The notes beneath the pieces were generated by a model, which was not told where the DNA came from, ran no database searches, and saw only the letters and a program-made list of their open reading frames with translations. From Cyanobium sp. AMD-g (GTDB taxonomy: Bacteria; Cyanobacteriota; Cyanobacteriia; PCC-6307; Cyanobiaceae), in the NCBI RefSeq assembly GCF_024346395.1, contig NZ_JAGQCW010000002.1, forward strand, positions 62,001 through 126,000: a stretch of DNA of 64,000 nucleotides, in the 5' to 3' direction. The position numbers were made by a program, and so were the translations under genes. This document shows positions 41,159 to 50,342 of this stretch, in pieces (position 1 is the first letter of the stretch; every line of letters begins with the position of its first letter).

Positions 41159-41758
41159 TCACACGTTGTCGGGCGCGAACAGATCGCCGGCGGCCGCCAG
41201 GGCCCCCAGACCGGGGGCGGCGGCGTCCTTGGGGGCCAGCAGGGGCTGGTGGGGCGCCGGCAGCTCCCCCAGGGGCCAGTCGATGCCGATCGCCGGGTCG
41301 TTCCAGGCCAGGGAGCGCTCGCACTCCCGGCTCCAGTAGCCGGCGGTCTTGTACTGCACCTCAGCCACGGCGCTGAGGGTCAGGAAGCCGTGGGCGAAGC
41401 CCACCGGCACCCACAGCTGGTGCTGGTTCTCGGCGCTGAGCCGCTCGCCCACCCACTGGCCCAGGGTGGGGGAGTCCCGGCGCAGGTCGACGGCCACATC
41501 GAACACCTCCCCGACGGTGCAGCGCACGAGCTTGCCCTGGGGGTGGGGGGCCCGTTGGAAATGCAGCCCCCGCAGCACCCCCCGCACGGAGCGGGAGTGG
41601 TTGTCCTGGACGAACTCGGGGGCGTCCGCCTCGCTCAGGCCCAGGGCCTCGGCAAAGCGGCGCCGGTTCCAGCTCTCGCTGAACCAGCCCCGCTCATCGC
41701 CGTACACCGCCGGGGTGAGCAGCAGGGGGCCGTCGATGGCCAGGAACTGCACGTTCAT
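41159..41758 (-). CDS. rfbC: dTDP-4-dehydrorhamnose 3,5-epimerase
   Basis: RfbC (RmlC) epimerises dTDP-4-keto-6-deoxyglucose at C3 and C5 on the way to dTDP-rhamnose. In the 199 residues [21 protein letters not shown] contains the catalytic His, [15 protein letters not shown] the fold's core, and [13 protein letters not shown] plus [10 protein letters not shown] the catalytic Tyr region. The 3' end carries a Pro/Ala-rich tail. It overlaps rfbA by four bases. rfbB and rfbD, needed to complete the pathway, are not in the window. Confidence 0.94.
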   Translation of the reverse strand: MNVQFLAIDGPLLLTPAVYGDERGWFSESWNRRRFAEALGLSEADAPEFVQDNHSRSVRGVLRGLHFQRAPHPQGKLVRCTVGEVFDVAVDLRRDSPTLGQWVGERLSAENQHQLWVPVGFAHGFLTLSAVAEVQYKTAGYWSRECERSLAWNDPAIGIDWPLGELPAPHQPLLAPKDAAAPGLGALAAAGDLFAPDNV

Positions 41759-42663
41759 CGCTGGGGCTCCAGGGCCAGGTGGTCGCTGGCGGCCTCCTGC
41801 AGCAGCCGCAGCAGGTAGTCGCCGTAGCCGGATTTCTTCAGGGGCAGGGCCAGCCGCTCCAGCTGGCCGTCGTCGATCCAGCCCAGGCGCCAGGCCACCT
41901 CCTCCGGGCAGCCCACCTTGAGGCCCTGGCGCTTCTCCAGGGTGCGGATGTAGCTGGCCGCCTCGTGCAGGGAATCGGGGGTGCCGGTGTCCAGCCAGGC
42001 CATGCCGCGGCCCATCAGCTCCACCCGCAGCAGGCCCTCATTGAGGTAGAGCTGGTTGAGGTCGGTGATCTCCAGTTCGCCCCGCGGCGAGGGGCGCACC
42101 TGGCGGGCCCGCTCCACCACCGTGTGGTCGTAGAAGTACAGGCCGGTCACGGCGTAGCGGCTGCGCGGCTGGGCAGGCTTCTCTTCGATGCTCAGCACCC
42201 GGCCATCGCCGCTGAACTCCACCACCCCGTAGCGCTCCGGGTCGCTCACCGGGTAGGCGAACACCGTCGCCCCGGGCCGCTCGCCGTTGGCCCCCTGCAG
42301 CTGGGGGATCAGGTCGTGGCCATGGAACAGGTTGTCCCCCAGCACCAGGGCCGCCGGGGCGCCATCAAGAAAATCGGCGCCGATCAGGAAGGCCTGGGCC
42401 AGCCCATCGGGGCTGGGCTGCACCGCATAGCGGATCTCCATGCCCCAGCCGGATCCGTCCCCCAGCAACCGCTCGAAGGCGGGACGGTCGGTGGGGGTGG
42501 TGATCACCAGCACCTCGCGGATGCCCGCCAGCATCAGCGTGCTGAGCGGGTAGTAGATCATCGGCTTGTCGTACACCGGCACCAGCTGCTTGCTGACGGC
42601 GGTGGTGAGCGGGGCCAGGCGCGTACCGCTGCCCCCCGCCAGGATGAGTCCCTTGCGGTTCAT
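41755..42663 (-). CDS. rfbA: Glucose-1-phosphate thymidylyltransferase
   Basis: RfbA (RmlA) makes dTDP-glucose from dTTP and glucose-1-phosphate, the first step of dTDP-rhamnose synthesis. The 302-residue product has [11 protein letters not shown] at residues 10-20 as the nucleotide loop, [26 protein letters not shown] for the metal and substrate, and [20 protein letters not shown]. Its start overlaps ribH by four bases and its stop overlaps rfbC by four, so the three are read together. Confidence 0.95.
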   Translation of the reverse strand: MNRKGLILAGGSGTRLAPLTTAVSKQLVPVYDKPMIYYPLSTLMLAGIREVLVITTPTDRPAFERLLGDGSGWGMEIRYAVQPSPDGLAQAFLIGADFLDGAPAALVLGDNLFHGHDLIPQLQGANGERPGATVFAYPVSDPERYGVVEFSGDGRVLSIEEKPAQPRSRYAVTGLYFYDHTVVERARQVRPSPRGELEITDLNQLYLNEGLLRVELMGRGMAWLDTGTPDSLHEAASYIRTLEKRQGLKVGCPEEVAWRLGWIDDGQLERLALPLKKSGYGDYLLRLLQEAASDHLALEPQR

Positions 42664-43148
42664 GGCTGTTGCTTGGGCAGGGCCGCCATCAGGCTGCCCA
42701 TCTCCAGGGCCTGGAGGCCGTAGCTCCAGCCCAGGTTGCTCTTGATGCCGGCCCGCTCCAGGGCCTGCTGCAGGGTGTCGGTGGTGAGCACCCCGAAGAT
42801 CACCGGCACGCCGGTGTCGCGGGCCACGGCGGCCACGCCCTTGCTCACCTCGGCCACCACCACATCGAAGTGGGGCGTGTCGCCGCGGATCACCGCCCCC
42901 AGGGTGATCACCACCTGGTAGCGGCCGCTGGCAGCCAGCCGCTGGGCCACCAGGGGGATCTCGAAGCTGCCCGGCACCCAGGCCACGTCGAGCTGGCTGC
43001 TCTCGGGGCCCACATCAATGCCATGGCGGGAAAGGGAATCGAGGCAGCCGCTCAGCAGCTTGCCGGTCACCAGATCGTTGAAGCGGGCGATCACCAGGCC
43101 GATCCGCAGATCGGCGACATCGGTGAAGCGGCCTTCGAAAACCGTCAA
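42660..43148 (-). CDS. ribH: 6,7-dimethyl-8-ribityllumazine synthase
   Basis: RibH condenses 5-amino-6-ribitylamino-uracil with 3,4-dihydroxy-2-butanone phosphate, the penultimate riboflavin step. In the 162-residue product [40 protein letters not shown] with the catalytic His region, and [17 protein letters not shown] are all standard. The start is TTG at 43148; the frame has no good ATG. It is divergent from mutS. Its stop overlaps the rfbA start by four bases. Confidence 0.95.
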   Translation of the reverse strand: MTVFEGRFTDVADLRIGLVIARFNDLVTGKLLSGCLDSLSRHGIDVGPESSQLDVAWVPGSFEIPLVAQRLAASGRYQVVITLGAVIRGDTPHFDVVVAEVSKGVAAVARDTGVPVIFGVLTTDTLQQALERAGIKSNLGWSYGLQALEMGSLMAALPKQQP

Positions 43149-43279
43149 GGGATCAGACCACGCAGAAGCTCACGACCCAGTTGAGCAGCATCCGGGCCTC
43201 CTCCGCCAGCGCCGGGGCGTCTCCAGGGGGATCTCCCCGGCAGGCCCCCTACGATCGGTGCGCTCCAGGCGGCGGGCCC

Positions 43280-45994
43280 ATGGCCAGGGAAGTGCAGCAG
43301 CAGCTCCCGCTCAGCGACGACGCCAGCCTGCAGGGCGACCTGTTCGGGGATGGCGTGGCGCCGGAGCCCGAAGCCGAGGGCGGCGTTGATGAGCAGACGC
43401 TGCTGGCCGATGCCGGCGCCAGGCCGCGTGCGCGGCGGCGGCCCTCCGTGCCGAAGCCGGAGCCAGCCAAAAGCGAGAGCCCGGAGCCTGAGGACGACCT
43501 GCCCCGCTGGCACCACCATTCCCTGGTGGACCCGGCGACGCTCACGCCGGTGCTGCGGCACTACGTGGAGCTGAAGGCGGCCCATCCGGACCGGGTGCTG
43601 CTCTATCGCCTCGGCGACTTCTACGAGTTCTTCTTCGAGGACGCGATCCTGCTCTCGCGCCTGCTGGAGCTCACCCTCACCGGCAAGGACGCCGGCAAGG
43701 CCCTGGGCCGGGTGCCGATGGCGGGCATCCCCCACCACGCCGCCGAGCGCTACTGCGCCGACCTGGTGCGCCGCGGCCTCAGCGTGGCGCTGTGCGACCA
43801 GCTGGAGGCCACCCCCGCCAAGGGGGCCCTGCTGCGCCGCGGCATCACCCGGGTATTGACCCCCGGCACGGTGCTGGAGGAGGGCATGCTGGCGGCCCGC
43901 CGCAACAACTGGCTCTGCGCCGTTGTCCTCGACGGCGACGGCAGCCATGCCGGCCGCTGGGGCCTGGCCGTTGCTGACGTGAGCACCGGCGAGTTCCGGG
44001 TGACCGAGCGCACGGGCAGCGGCAGCCTGCACCAGGAGCTGCTGCAGCTGGAGCCCGCCGAGGTGGTGTGGCCCGGCCCGGGGGAGGTGCCCGCCTGGTG
44101 CCCCGAGGGCCTGCGGCTCACCCCCCTGGCCCGCACCCCCTTCGACGCCACCGAAGCTGCCGCCCTGCTGCGCCGCCGCTTCCGGCTGGCCAGCCTCGAT
44201 GGCCTGGGGCTGGGGGAGGCCCCCCTTGCGCTGCGGGCCGCCGGGGGCCTGCTGGCCTACCTGGACACCACCCAGGCCGAACCTGCGGCCATCCCGCTGG
44301 AGATGCCCCGGCTCTGGCACGCCGGCGACCAGCTGGTGCTCGACGCCCAGACCCGCCGCAACCTGGAGCTCACCCGCACCCAGCTGGGCGGCGCCCTGCA
44401 GGGCTCCCTGCTCTGGACCCTCGACCGCACCGCCACCGCCATGGGCGGCCGCTGCCTGCGCCGCTGGATCGAGGCCCCCCTGGTGGACCGGGCCGCGATC
44501 CTGGAGCGGCAGGAGGCGGTGAGTGAGCTGGTGGAGCAGCGGCCCCTGCGGGTGGGGCTGCGCCGGCTGCTGCGGCCCATGGGGGATCTGGAGCGTCTGG
44601 CGGGGCGGGCCGGCGCCGGCAGCGCCTCGGCCCGCGACCTGGTGGCCCTCGCCGATGGCCTCGAGCGGCTGCCCCGCCTGGCGGCCCTGGTGGCCCCCTG
44701 CCGCAGCGGCCCCCTGGCGGCCCTCAAGGGTCCCTGGCCCGAGTTGGTCGCCCTGGCCGAGCAGGTGCGCCACCACCTGGTGGAGACGCCGCCCCTGTCG
44801 CTGAGCGAGGGGGGCCTGCTCCACGACGGCGTCGACCCGGTGCTGGACGGCCTGCGCAACCAGCTCGACGACCAGGAGGCCTGGCTCTCCCGTCAGGAGG
44901 CGATCGAACGGCGGGCCAGCGGCAACCCCAACCTGCGCCTCCAGTACCACCGCAGCTTCGGCTACTTCCTGGCCGTCAGCCGCGCCAGGGCCGCCGCCGT
45001 TCCGGACCACTGGATCCGCCGCCAGACCCTGGCCAACGAGGAACGCTTCGTCACCCCCGAGCTCAAGGGCCGGGAAGGCCGGATCCTGCAACTGCGCGCC
45101 CGTACCTGCCAGCGGGAGTACGACCTGTTCTGCGAGCTGCGCCGCAGCGTTGGCGAAGCGGCAGGGCCCGTGCGGGCGGCCGCCCGGCGGGTGGCGGAAC
45201 TCGATGCCCTCGCCTCTCTGGCCGAGGTGGCCGCCACCTCTGGCTACTGCCGGCCCGAACTCAGCGAGGGCCGCGAACTGGTGATCGAGGCGGGGCGCCA
45301 TCCGGTGGTGGAACAGCTGCTGGTCGAGGCGTCCTTCACCGCCAACGACCTGCAGCTGGGGGCTCCGGCGCCGGACCTGATCGTGCTCACGGGCCCCAAT
45401 GCCAGCGGCAAGAGTTGCTACCTGCGCCAGAGCGGCCTGCTGCAGCTGATGGCCCAGATCGGCAGCTGGATCCCGGCCCGCTCCGCCCGGCTCGGCATCG
45501 CCGACCGCATCTTCACCCGGGTGGGGGCCGTGGACGACCTGGCCAGCGGCCAGTCCACCTTCATGGTGGAGATGGCCGAGACCGCCAACATCCTTCACCA
45601 CGCCAGCCCCCGTTCCCTGGTGCTGCTCGACGAGATCGGCCGGGGCACGGCCACCTTCGACGGCCTCTCGATCGCCTGGGCCGTGGCGGAGCACCTGGCC
45701 GAGGGCATCGGCGCCCGCACCATCTTCGCCACCCACTACCACGAGCTCAACGAGCTCGCCGAGCTGCTGCCCAACGTCGGCAATGCCCAGGTGCTGGTGG
45801 AGGAGACCGGCAATGACTTGGTCTTCCTGCACCGGGTCTGCCGGGGTGGCGCCAGCCGCAGCTACGGCATCGAGGCGGCCCGGCTGGCCGGTGTGCCCGC
45901 CTCGGTGGTGCTGCGGGCCCGCCAGGTGCTGGGCCGGATCGAGGCCAACAGCCATGTGGCCGTGGGTCTTCAGGGGGGATCCAGGGCGGCCTGA
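43280..45994 (+). CDS. mutS: DNA mismatch repair protein MutS
   Basis: MutS recognises mismatches and starts repair. From the ATG at 43280 the protein has 904 residues; an in-frame start 99 bases upstream would add 33 Ser/Pro-rich residues. A Pro/Arg-rich N-terminal extension of about 75 residues precedes the mismatch-binding domain, which has the [10 protein letters not shown] pattern of the Phe-X-Glu wedge. The ATPase domain has Walker A GPNASGKS, the STFMVEM loop, [12 protein letters not shown] and THYHEL. No MutS2 SMR domain is present. The 3' end overlaps the end of the convergent cobH by 25 bases. Confidence 0.94.
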   Translation: MAREVQQQLPLSDDASLQGDLFGDGVAPEPEAEGGVDEQTLLADAGARPRARRRPSVPKPEPAKSESPEPEDDLPRWHHHSLVDPATLTPVLRHYVELKAAHPDRVLLYRLGDFYEFFFEDAILLSRLLELTLTGKDAGKALGRVPMAGIPHHAAERYCADLVRRGLSVALCDQLEATPAKGALLRRGITRVLTPGTVLEEGMLAARRNNWLCAVVLDGDGSHAGRWGLAVADVSTGEFRVTERTGSGSLHQELLQLEPAEVVWPGPGEVPAWCPEGLRLTPLARTPFDATEAAALLRRRFRLASLDGLGLGEAPLALRAAGGLLAYLDTTQAEPAAIPLEMPRLWHAGDQLVLDAQTRRNLELTRTQLGGALQGSLLWTLDRTATAMGGRCLRRWIEAPLVDRAAILERQEAVSELVEQRPLRVGLRRLLRPMGDLERLAGRAGAGSASARDLVALADGLERLPRLAALVAPCRSGPLAALKGPWPELVALAEQVRHHLVETPPLSLSEGGLLHDGVDPVLDGLRNQLDDQEAWLSRQEAIERRASGNPNLRLQYHRSFGYFLAVSRARAAAVPDHWIRRQTLANEERFVTPELKGREGRILQLRARTCQREYDLFCELRRSVGEAAGPVRAAARRVAELDALASLAEVAATSGYCRPELSEGRELVIEAGRHPVVEQLLVEASFTANDLQLGAPAPDLIVLTGPNASGKSCYLRQSGLLQLMAQIGSWIPARSARLGIADRIFTRVGAVDDLASGQSTFMVEMAETANILHHASPRSLVLLDEIGRGTATFDGLSIAWAVAEHLAEGIGARTIFATHYHELNELAELLPNVGNAQVLVEETGNDLVFLHRVCRGGASRSYGIEAARLAGVPASVVLRARQVLGRIEANSHVAVGLQGGSRAA

Positions 45995-46632
45995 TCCTTG
46001 GCCGCCTGATCCAGCCAGGCCCGGCGCAGCAGGGCATTGGCGGCGGCACCCACCAGCCCGGCGCCGCCCTTGCTGCCCTCCAGGCGGATCTGGGGGAGGG
46101 CGCTGGCGGCCAGATGGCGCTTGCTCTCGGCCACCCCCACGAACCCCACCGGCATGCCGATCACCAGGGCCGGAGCGGCGATGGCTCCGGCCTCGACCAG
46201 CTCCAGCAGCCGCTCCAGGGCCGTGGGGGCGCTGCCCACCAGCACCACCGCCCCCGGGTGCTCCAGCAGCGCCCGCTCCATGCCCGCCGCCGCCCGGGTG
46301 CCGCCGGCGGGAGCCACGGCCGGCGCCCAGGCCAGCACCGAATGGACCGGATTGGCGAAGGTGCGCCGGGCCATGGGCGCCACGGCCGCCGCGGCCATCG
46401 CCGTGTCGGTGAGGATCGGCGCGCCGGCCGCCAGGGCTTGGAGGCCGGCGGCGCAGGCCCCCGGCCCGATACGCAGATCCGGCGCCAGGGCCAGGTCGCC
46501 GCTGCTGTGCACCAGGCGCTCCATCAGCTCCTGCTCCACCCCCACCAGTCCGGTGGGCCCGAGCCAGGCGCGGATGCGCCGCACGCTCTCCTGGAAGATC
46601 GGGTGATCGAGCGAGGCCTCGAAGCTGTCCAT
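45970..46632 (-). CDS. cobH: Precorrin-8X methylmutase
   Basis: CobH (CbiC) shifts a methyl group from C11 to C12 of precorrin-8X to form hydrogenobyrinate in B12 synthesis. In the 220 residues from ATG 46632, the catalytic His42 is in [20 protein letters not shown] and [17 protein letters not shown] are characteristic. The frame extends upstream, but the ATG at 46632 gives the usual start before [13 protein letters not shown]. It is divergent from the Phd-PIN gene. No cobalamin riboswitch was seen upstream. Confidence 0.9.
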   Translation of the reverse strand: MDSFEASLDHPIFQESVRRIRAWLGPTGLVGVEQELMERLVHSSGDLALAPDLRIGPGACAAGLQALAAGAPILTDTAMAAAAVAPMARRTFANPVHSVLAWAPAVAPAGGTRAAAGMERALLEHPGAVVLVGSAPTALERLLELVEAGAIAAPALVIGMPVGFVGVAESKRHLAASALPQIRLEGSKGGAGLVGAAANALLRRAWLDQAAKDQAALDPP

Positions 46633-46759
46633 CGCCTGCGGCGCTCCGTGCTGCCCCGCCGGCTCGGTGATGGCCACCGGGGCGGAAAGGGCGAGGCTAC
46701 GGGATGCGCCCTGGCTGTGCTGCGGGTGGGCAGGGGCCTCTGCCGAGCAAAAGCAAAAC

Positions 46760-46776
46760 CTGTACATTGTGTACAG
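46760..46776 (+). promoter_or_regulatory. Palindromic operator with two TGTACA hexamers
   Basis: CTGTACA-TTG-TGTACAG is a perfect 17-bp inverted repeat ending 24 bases before the GTG of the Phd-PIN gene, in the divergent region with cobH. TGTACA is the known core of the YefM-YoeB operator in E. coli, and the gene below starts with a Phd/YefM-like domain. A TACATT inside the palindrome could serve as the -10, so binding would block transcription. This is the expected layout for antitoxin autoregulation. Confidence 0.65.
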
Positions 46777-46800
46777 AATCCATTTTCGCCTGCACACCCC

Positions 46801-47454
46801 GTGGACACCCTCGGCGTCCTGGAGGCCAGGAAGCGCTTCCCCGAGCTGCTCGATCGGGCCCACGGGGGAGAGGAAACGCTGATCTCGCGCTACGGCCACC
46901 CGGTGGCGGCCCTGGTCCCGCTCTGGCGTCGCCACCGTCCCCAGCGGCAGGCCCTGATCGCCCTCAAGGGCAGCGGCCGCGCCTGCTGGCCGGACCCGCT
47001 CCCGCCGGGCCAACCTTGGCCCATCCAGCCCCTCGAAGGCGCCGGCGCACTGGCCCTCGGATCGGCCGTGGCCGTCGACGCCACGGTGCTGATCCCCTAC
47101 CTGCGCGGCGACGCCTCCAGCCGCCAGGCAGAGCCCATGATCGCCGCGATCGCCGCCGGCCGCTGGCGGGGCGTGCTGAGCATGGCCACCTTGATGACGC
47201 TGCTGGAGGGGCCCCTGCGCCTGGGGGACGAAGCCCTGGCGGCCCGCTACGAAGCCGTGTTCAGCGACCCGGCGGCCTGGACCCTGGTGAGCCTCACGCC
47301 CCAGGTCGCCCTGGCGGCGGCACGCCTGCAGCGCGCGATGGCGCCCGAGGTGGCCCTGGAGCTCGCCTCAGCCCTGCAGGGGGGCGCCACGGCGATGATC
47401 AGCCAGGACCCCCGCCTGCTCGCCGCCCTGCCCCAGCCGGCGCCCCTGCCCTGA
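46801..47454 (+). CDS. Single-chain Phd/YefM-type antitoxin domain fused to PIN-type domain
   Basis: The 217-residue protein joins two parts that are usually separate genes. Residues 3-41 match the Phd/YefM DNA-binding fold (GVLEARKRFPELL, then GGEETLISRYGHPVAALVP). After a Pro/Arg-rich linker (42-90), residues 91-210 resemble a VapC-like PIN RNase: VDATVLIPYL with Asp93, TLLEGPLR with Glu136, Glu187 where Asp is usual, and ISQDPRLLA with Asp203. No stop or frameshift lies between. The start is GTG at 46801, 25 bases after the TGTACA palindrome. Its stop shares a base with the holA start (TGATG), so it is coupled to an essential gene. Confidence 0.75.
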   Translation: MDTLGVLEARKRFPELLDRAHGGEETLISRYGHPVAALVPLWRRHRPQRQALIALKGSGRACWPDPLPPGQPWPIQPLEGAGALALGSAVAVDATVLIPYLRGDASSRQAEPMIAAIAAGRWRGVLSMATLMTLLEGPLRLGDEALAARYEAVFSDPAAWTLVSLTPQVALAAARLQRAMAPEVALELASALQGGATAMISQDPRLLAALPQPAPLP

Positions 47455-48452
47455 TGCCGATTCACCTCTACTGGGGCGACGATGAAGCCGCCCGCCAGCG
47501 GGCCCTGGCGGTCCAGATCGAGGCCCTGGTGGATCCGGCCTGGGCCTCGATCAACCTCAGCCGCCTGGATGGTGGCGACCCCGGCCAGGCGGCCCAAGCC
47601 CTGGAGGAGGCCCGCACGGCCCCCTTCGGCGCCGGGGCCCGGGTGGTGGTGCTGCAGCGCAGTCCCTTCTGCCAGGCCTGTCCGGCCGAGCTGGCCGCCC
47701 AGCTGGAGGCCGCCCTCGAGCTGATCCCCGCCGATGGCCACCTGTTCCTGGTGAGCGAGGGCAAGCCCGACGCCCGGCTGCGCACCACCAAGCAGCTGCG
47801 GGCCGTGGCGGAGGAGCGGTCCTTCCCCCTGCCCCCCATCTGGGACGGGGCCGGCCAGATCGAGCGGGTGGAGAGCGCCGCCAGGGACCGGGGCCTGGCC
47901 CTGGCCCCCGGGGCGGCCGAAGCCCTGGCCGAGGCGATCGGCAGCGATGGCCTGCGACTCGCCAGCGAGCTGGAGAAGCTGGCGCTCCACGCCGGCAGTG
48001 CCGCCGGCCCCATCACGGCCGAGGCGGTGGCGGCCCTGATCGGCGGCCAGGTCACCAGCAGCCTGGCCGTGGGAGATGCCCTGCTGGCCCAGCACCCGGC
48101 CGAAGCGATCGCCCTGGTGGAGGCCCTGCTGGAGAACAACGAACCCGCCCTGCGCATCGTGGCGGCCCTGGCCAGTCAGATCCGGGGCTGGCTGTGGGTG
48201 TGCCTGCTGGAGCGCAGCGGCGAGCAGGACGTGGCCGTGATCGCCAAGGCGGCGGGGATCGGCAATCCCAAGCGGATCTACATCATGCGCAAGCAGATCC
48301 GCGGCCGCAGCCCCGAGCAGCTGCTGGCCCTGCTGCGCCGCCTGCTCGATGTGGAAGCCGCCCTCAAGCGCGGCGCCGACCCGGGCGACGCCTTCCGTGA
48401 CGGCTTCCTGCTGGCCGCCCTGGCCCAGCCCGGCCACGCCCCGCGTCGATAA
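47454..48452 (+). CDS. holA: DNA polymerase III delta subunit
   Basis: HolA is the clamp-opening subunit of the clamp loader. The 332-residue protein begins PIHLYWGDDEAARQ and shows the delta pattern: LDGGDPGQAAQALEEARTAPFGAG, RVVVLQRSP, then the C-terminal collar region (SLAVGDALLAQHPAEAIALVEALLE, RIVAALASQIRGWLWV). It lacks a working Walker A, as expected. Its ATG overlaps the stop of the Phd-PIN gene by one base, and lysC follows after 28 bases. Confidence 0.9.
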   Translation: MPIHLYWGDDEAARQRALAVQIEALVDPAWASINLSRLDGGDPGQAAQALEEARTAPFGAGARVVVLQRSPFCQACPAELAAQLEAALELIPADGHLFLVSEGKPDARLRTTKQLRAVAEERSFPLPPIWDGAGQIERVESAARDRGLALAPGAAEALAEAIGSDGLRLASELEKLALHAGSAAGPITAEAVAALIGGQVTSSLAVGDALLAQHPAEAIALVEALLENNEPALRIVAALASQIRGWLWVCLLERSGEQDVAVIAKAAGIGNPKRIYIMRKQIRGRSPEQLLALLRRLLDVEAALKRGADPGDAFRDGFLLAALAQPGHAPRR

Positions 48453-48480
48453 TCGAGCCCGACGCGCCGGCGACGAGCCC

Positions 48481-50316
48481 ATGGGCCTGCTGATACAGAA
48501 GTTCGGGGGAACGTCGGTGGCCGACACCGAGCGGATCCGTGCGGTGGCCCGCCGCATCGCCGCCAGCCGCGAGGAGGGCCACGAACTGGTGATCGTGGTG
48601 TCGGCCATGGGTCACACCACCGACCAGCTCACGGGCATGGCCGCCAGCCTCTGCAGCGACCCGCCACGGCGGGAGATGGACATGCTGCTGGCCACGGGCG
48701 AGCAGGTGTCGATCGCCCTGCTGGCCATGGCCCTCCATGCCGAAGGCGTCCCTGCCGTCTCGATGACCGGCACCCAGGCCGGGATCATCACCGAATCGGC
48801 CCACGGCCGGGCCCGCATCCTGGAGGTGCGCACCGAACGGCTGCGCCGCCTGCTGGAGGACGGCCACGTGGTGGTGGTGGCCGGATTCCAGGGCACCAGC
48901 AGTGGCCAGGCCGGCACCCCGGAGATCACCACCCTGGGGCGGGGTGGCTCCGACACCTCGGCGGTGGCACTGGCGGCTGCCCTCGGTGCCGACGGCTGCG
49001 AGATCTACACCGATGTGCCCGGGGTGCTGACCACCGATCCCCGCAAGGTGGGCGACGCCCAGCTGATGGCGAGTGTCAGCTGCGACGAGATGCTGGAGCT
49101 GGCCAGCCTCGGGGCCGCGGTGCTCCACCCCAGGGCCGTGGAGATCGCCCGCAACTACGGCGTGCCCCTGACGGTGCGCTCCAGCTGGAGCCAGGCCCCC
49201 GGCACCCGGCTCACCAGCGGTCCGGCCCGGCCGATCGGCAGTGAGGGGCTGGAACTGGGCCGGCCCGTGGATGGGGCCGAACTGGAGGCCGACCAGGCGG
49301 TGCTGGCCCTCTCCCACGTGCCCGACAGGCCGGGCGTGGCCGCCACCCTGTTCGAGGCCCTCGGCGCCGCCGGTCTGAACGTGGACCTGATCGTGCAGGC
49401 GATCCACGAGGGGTCCAGCAACGACATCGCCTTCACCCTGGCGGCGGCGGAGATGGAGCGCGCCCGCCAGGTGTGCCAGGAGGTGCTGGCCGCCATGGGG
49501 GCCGATGGGGCCCAGCTCTCGGCCGAAGCGGGCATGGCCAAGCTGAGCATCGCCGGTGCCGGCATCCTGGGCCGCCCCGGGGTGGCGGCCCGCCTGTTCG
49601 ACACGATGGCCCGCCTCGGCATCAACCTGCGCCTGATCGCCACCAGCGAGGTGAAGGTGAGCTGCGTGGTGGATGGGCCGCTCGGGGCCCGGGCGCTGCG
49701 GGCCGCCGGGGAGGCCTTCGAGCTGGCCGACCAGCAGCTGCGCCACGATCCACCCCCCTGCCACCTGGGCGATCCGGCGGTGCGGGGGGTGGCCCTCGAC
49801 CGCGACCAGGTGCAGGTGTCGGTGCGGCGGGTGCCCGATCGGCCCGGGGTCGCCGCGGCCATCTGCCGGGCCCTGGCCGATGCGGGCATCAGCCTCGACG
49901 CCATCGTCCAGTCGGAGCGCACCCACGGCGGCCCGGAGGATCGGCGGCGCGACATGAGCTTCACCCTGCGCCGCGACGACCGCCCCGGAGCCGAACGGGC
50001 CCTGGCCCCGATCCTGCGTCAGTGGGACGGCGCCGGCTTCGAGGAGGGCCCCGCCATCGCCAGGGTCAGCGCCGTGGGGGCCGGGATGGCCTGCACCGCC
50101 GGCACGGCGGCGCGGATGTTCCGCTCCCTGGCCGATGCGGGCATCAACATCTCCCTGATCGCCACCAGCGAGATCCGCACCAGCTGCGTGGTGGCGGAGG
50201 CCGACGGCGTGCGGGCCCTGCAGGCGGTGCACCAGGCCTTCGGCCTCGGCGGCACGACCCGCCACGCCGCCGAGGGAACGGAAGCCCCCGCAGCTGAAAG
50301 CGCCTGCCCTTCCTAG
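48481..50316 (+). CDS. lysC: Aspartate kinase with four ACT repeats
   Basis: Aspartate kinase makes aspartyl phosphate, the entry to lysine, threonine and methionine synthesis. The 611-residue protein has KFGGTSV at residues 7-13, TEITTLGRGGSDTSA-type loop (ITTLGRGGSDTSAVALA), and ARIL..VRTERL in the kinase domain. Two pairs of ACT regulatory domains follow (VLALSHVPDRPGVAATLFEALG, LSIAGAGILGRPGVAARLF, VSVRRVPDRPGVAAAICRAL, RVSAVGAGMACTAGTAARMF), twice the usual number, which is the cyanobacterial arrangement. Feedback by lysine and threonine is expected. It pairs functionally with asd and dapA at 61-63 kb. Confidence 0.96.
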   Translation: MGLLIQKFGGTSVADTERIRAVARRIAASREEGHELVIVVSAMGHTTDQLTGMAASLCSDPPRREMDMLLATGEQVSIALLAMALHAEGVPAVSMTGTQAGIITESAHGRARILEVRTERLRRLLEDGHVVVVAGFQGTSSGQAGTPEITTLGRGGSDTSAVALAAALGADGCEIYTDVPGVLTTDPRKVGDAQLMASVSCDEMLELASLGAAVLHPRAVEIARNYGVPLTVRSSWSQAPGTRLTSGPARPIGSEGLELGRPVDGAELEADQAVLALSHVPDRPGVAATLFEALGAAGLNVDLIVQAIHEGSSNDIAFTLAAAEMERARQVCQEVLAAMGADGAQLSAEAGMAKLSIAGAGILGRPGVAARLFDTMARLGINLRLIATSEVKVSCVVDGPLGARALRAAGEAFELADQQLRHDPPPCHLGDPAVRGVALDRDQVQVSVRRVPDRPGVAAAICRALADAGISLDAIVQSERTHGGPEDRRRDMSFTLRRDDRPGAERALAPILRQWDGAGFEEGPAIARVSAVGAGMACTAGTAARMFRSLADAGINISLIATSEIRTSCVVAEADGVRALQAVHQAFGLGGTTRHAAEGTEAPAAESACPS

Positions 50317-50342
50317 GGTTGGTGCGGCGACAGGGTGGCGGC

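Noticed and set aside
43151-43189. A 12-codon minus-strand peptide frame ([12 protein letters not shown]) just before ribH
   Set aside because: It is hydrophobic and ends two bases before the region of the ribH start, but is too short to support and lacks a ribosome site; I could not tell it from chance.
43145-45955. A 936-codon open frame on the minus strand opposite mutS
   Set aside because: Same cause as above; it has Gly/Gln/Ala-rich low complexity and no recognisable motif, while mutS has all its ATPase motifs.
48364-50265. A 633-codon open frame opposite lysC
   Set aside because: Antisense shadow with His/Gly-rich composition; lysC is clear.
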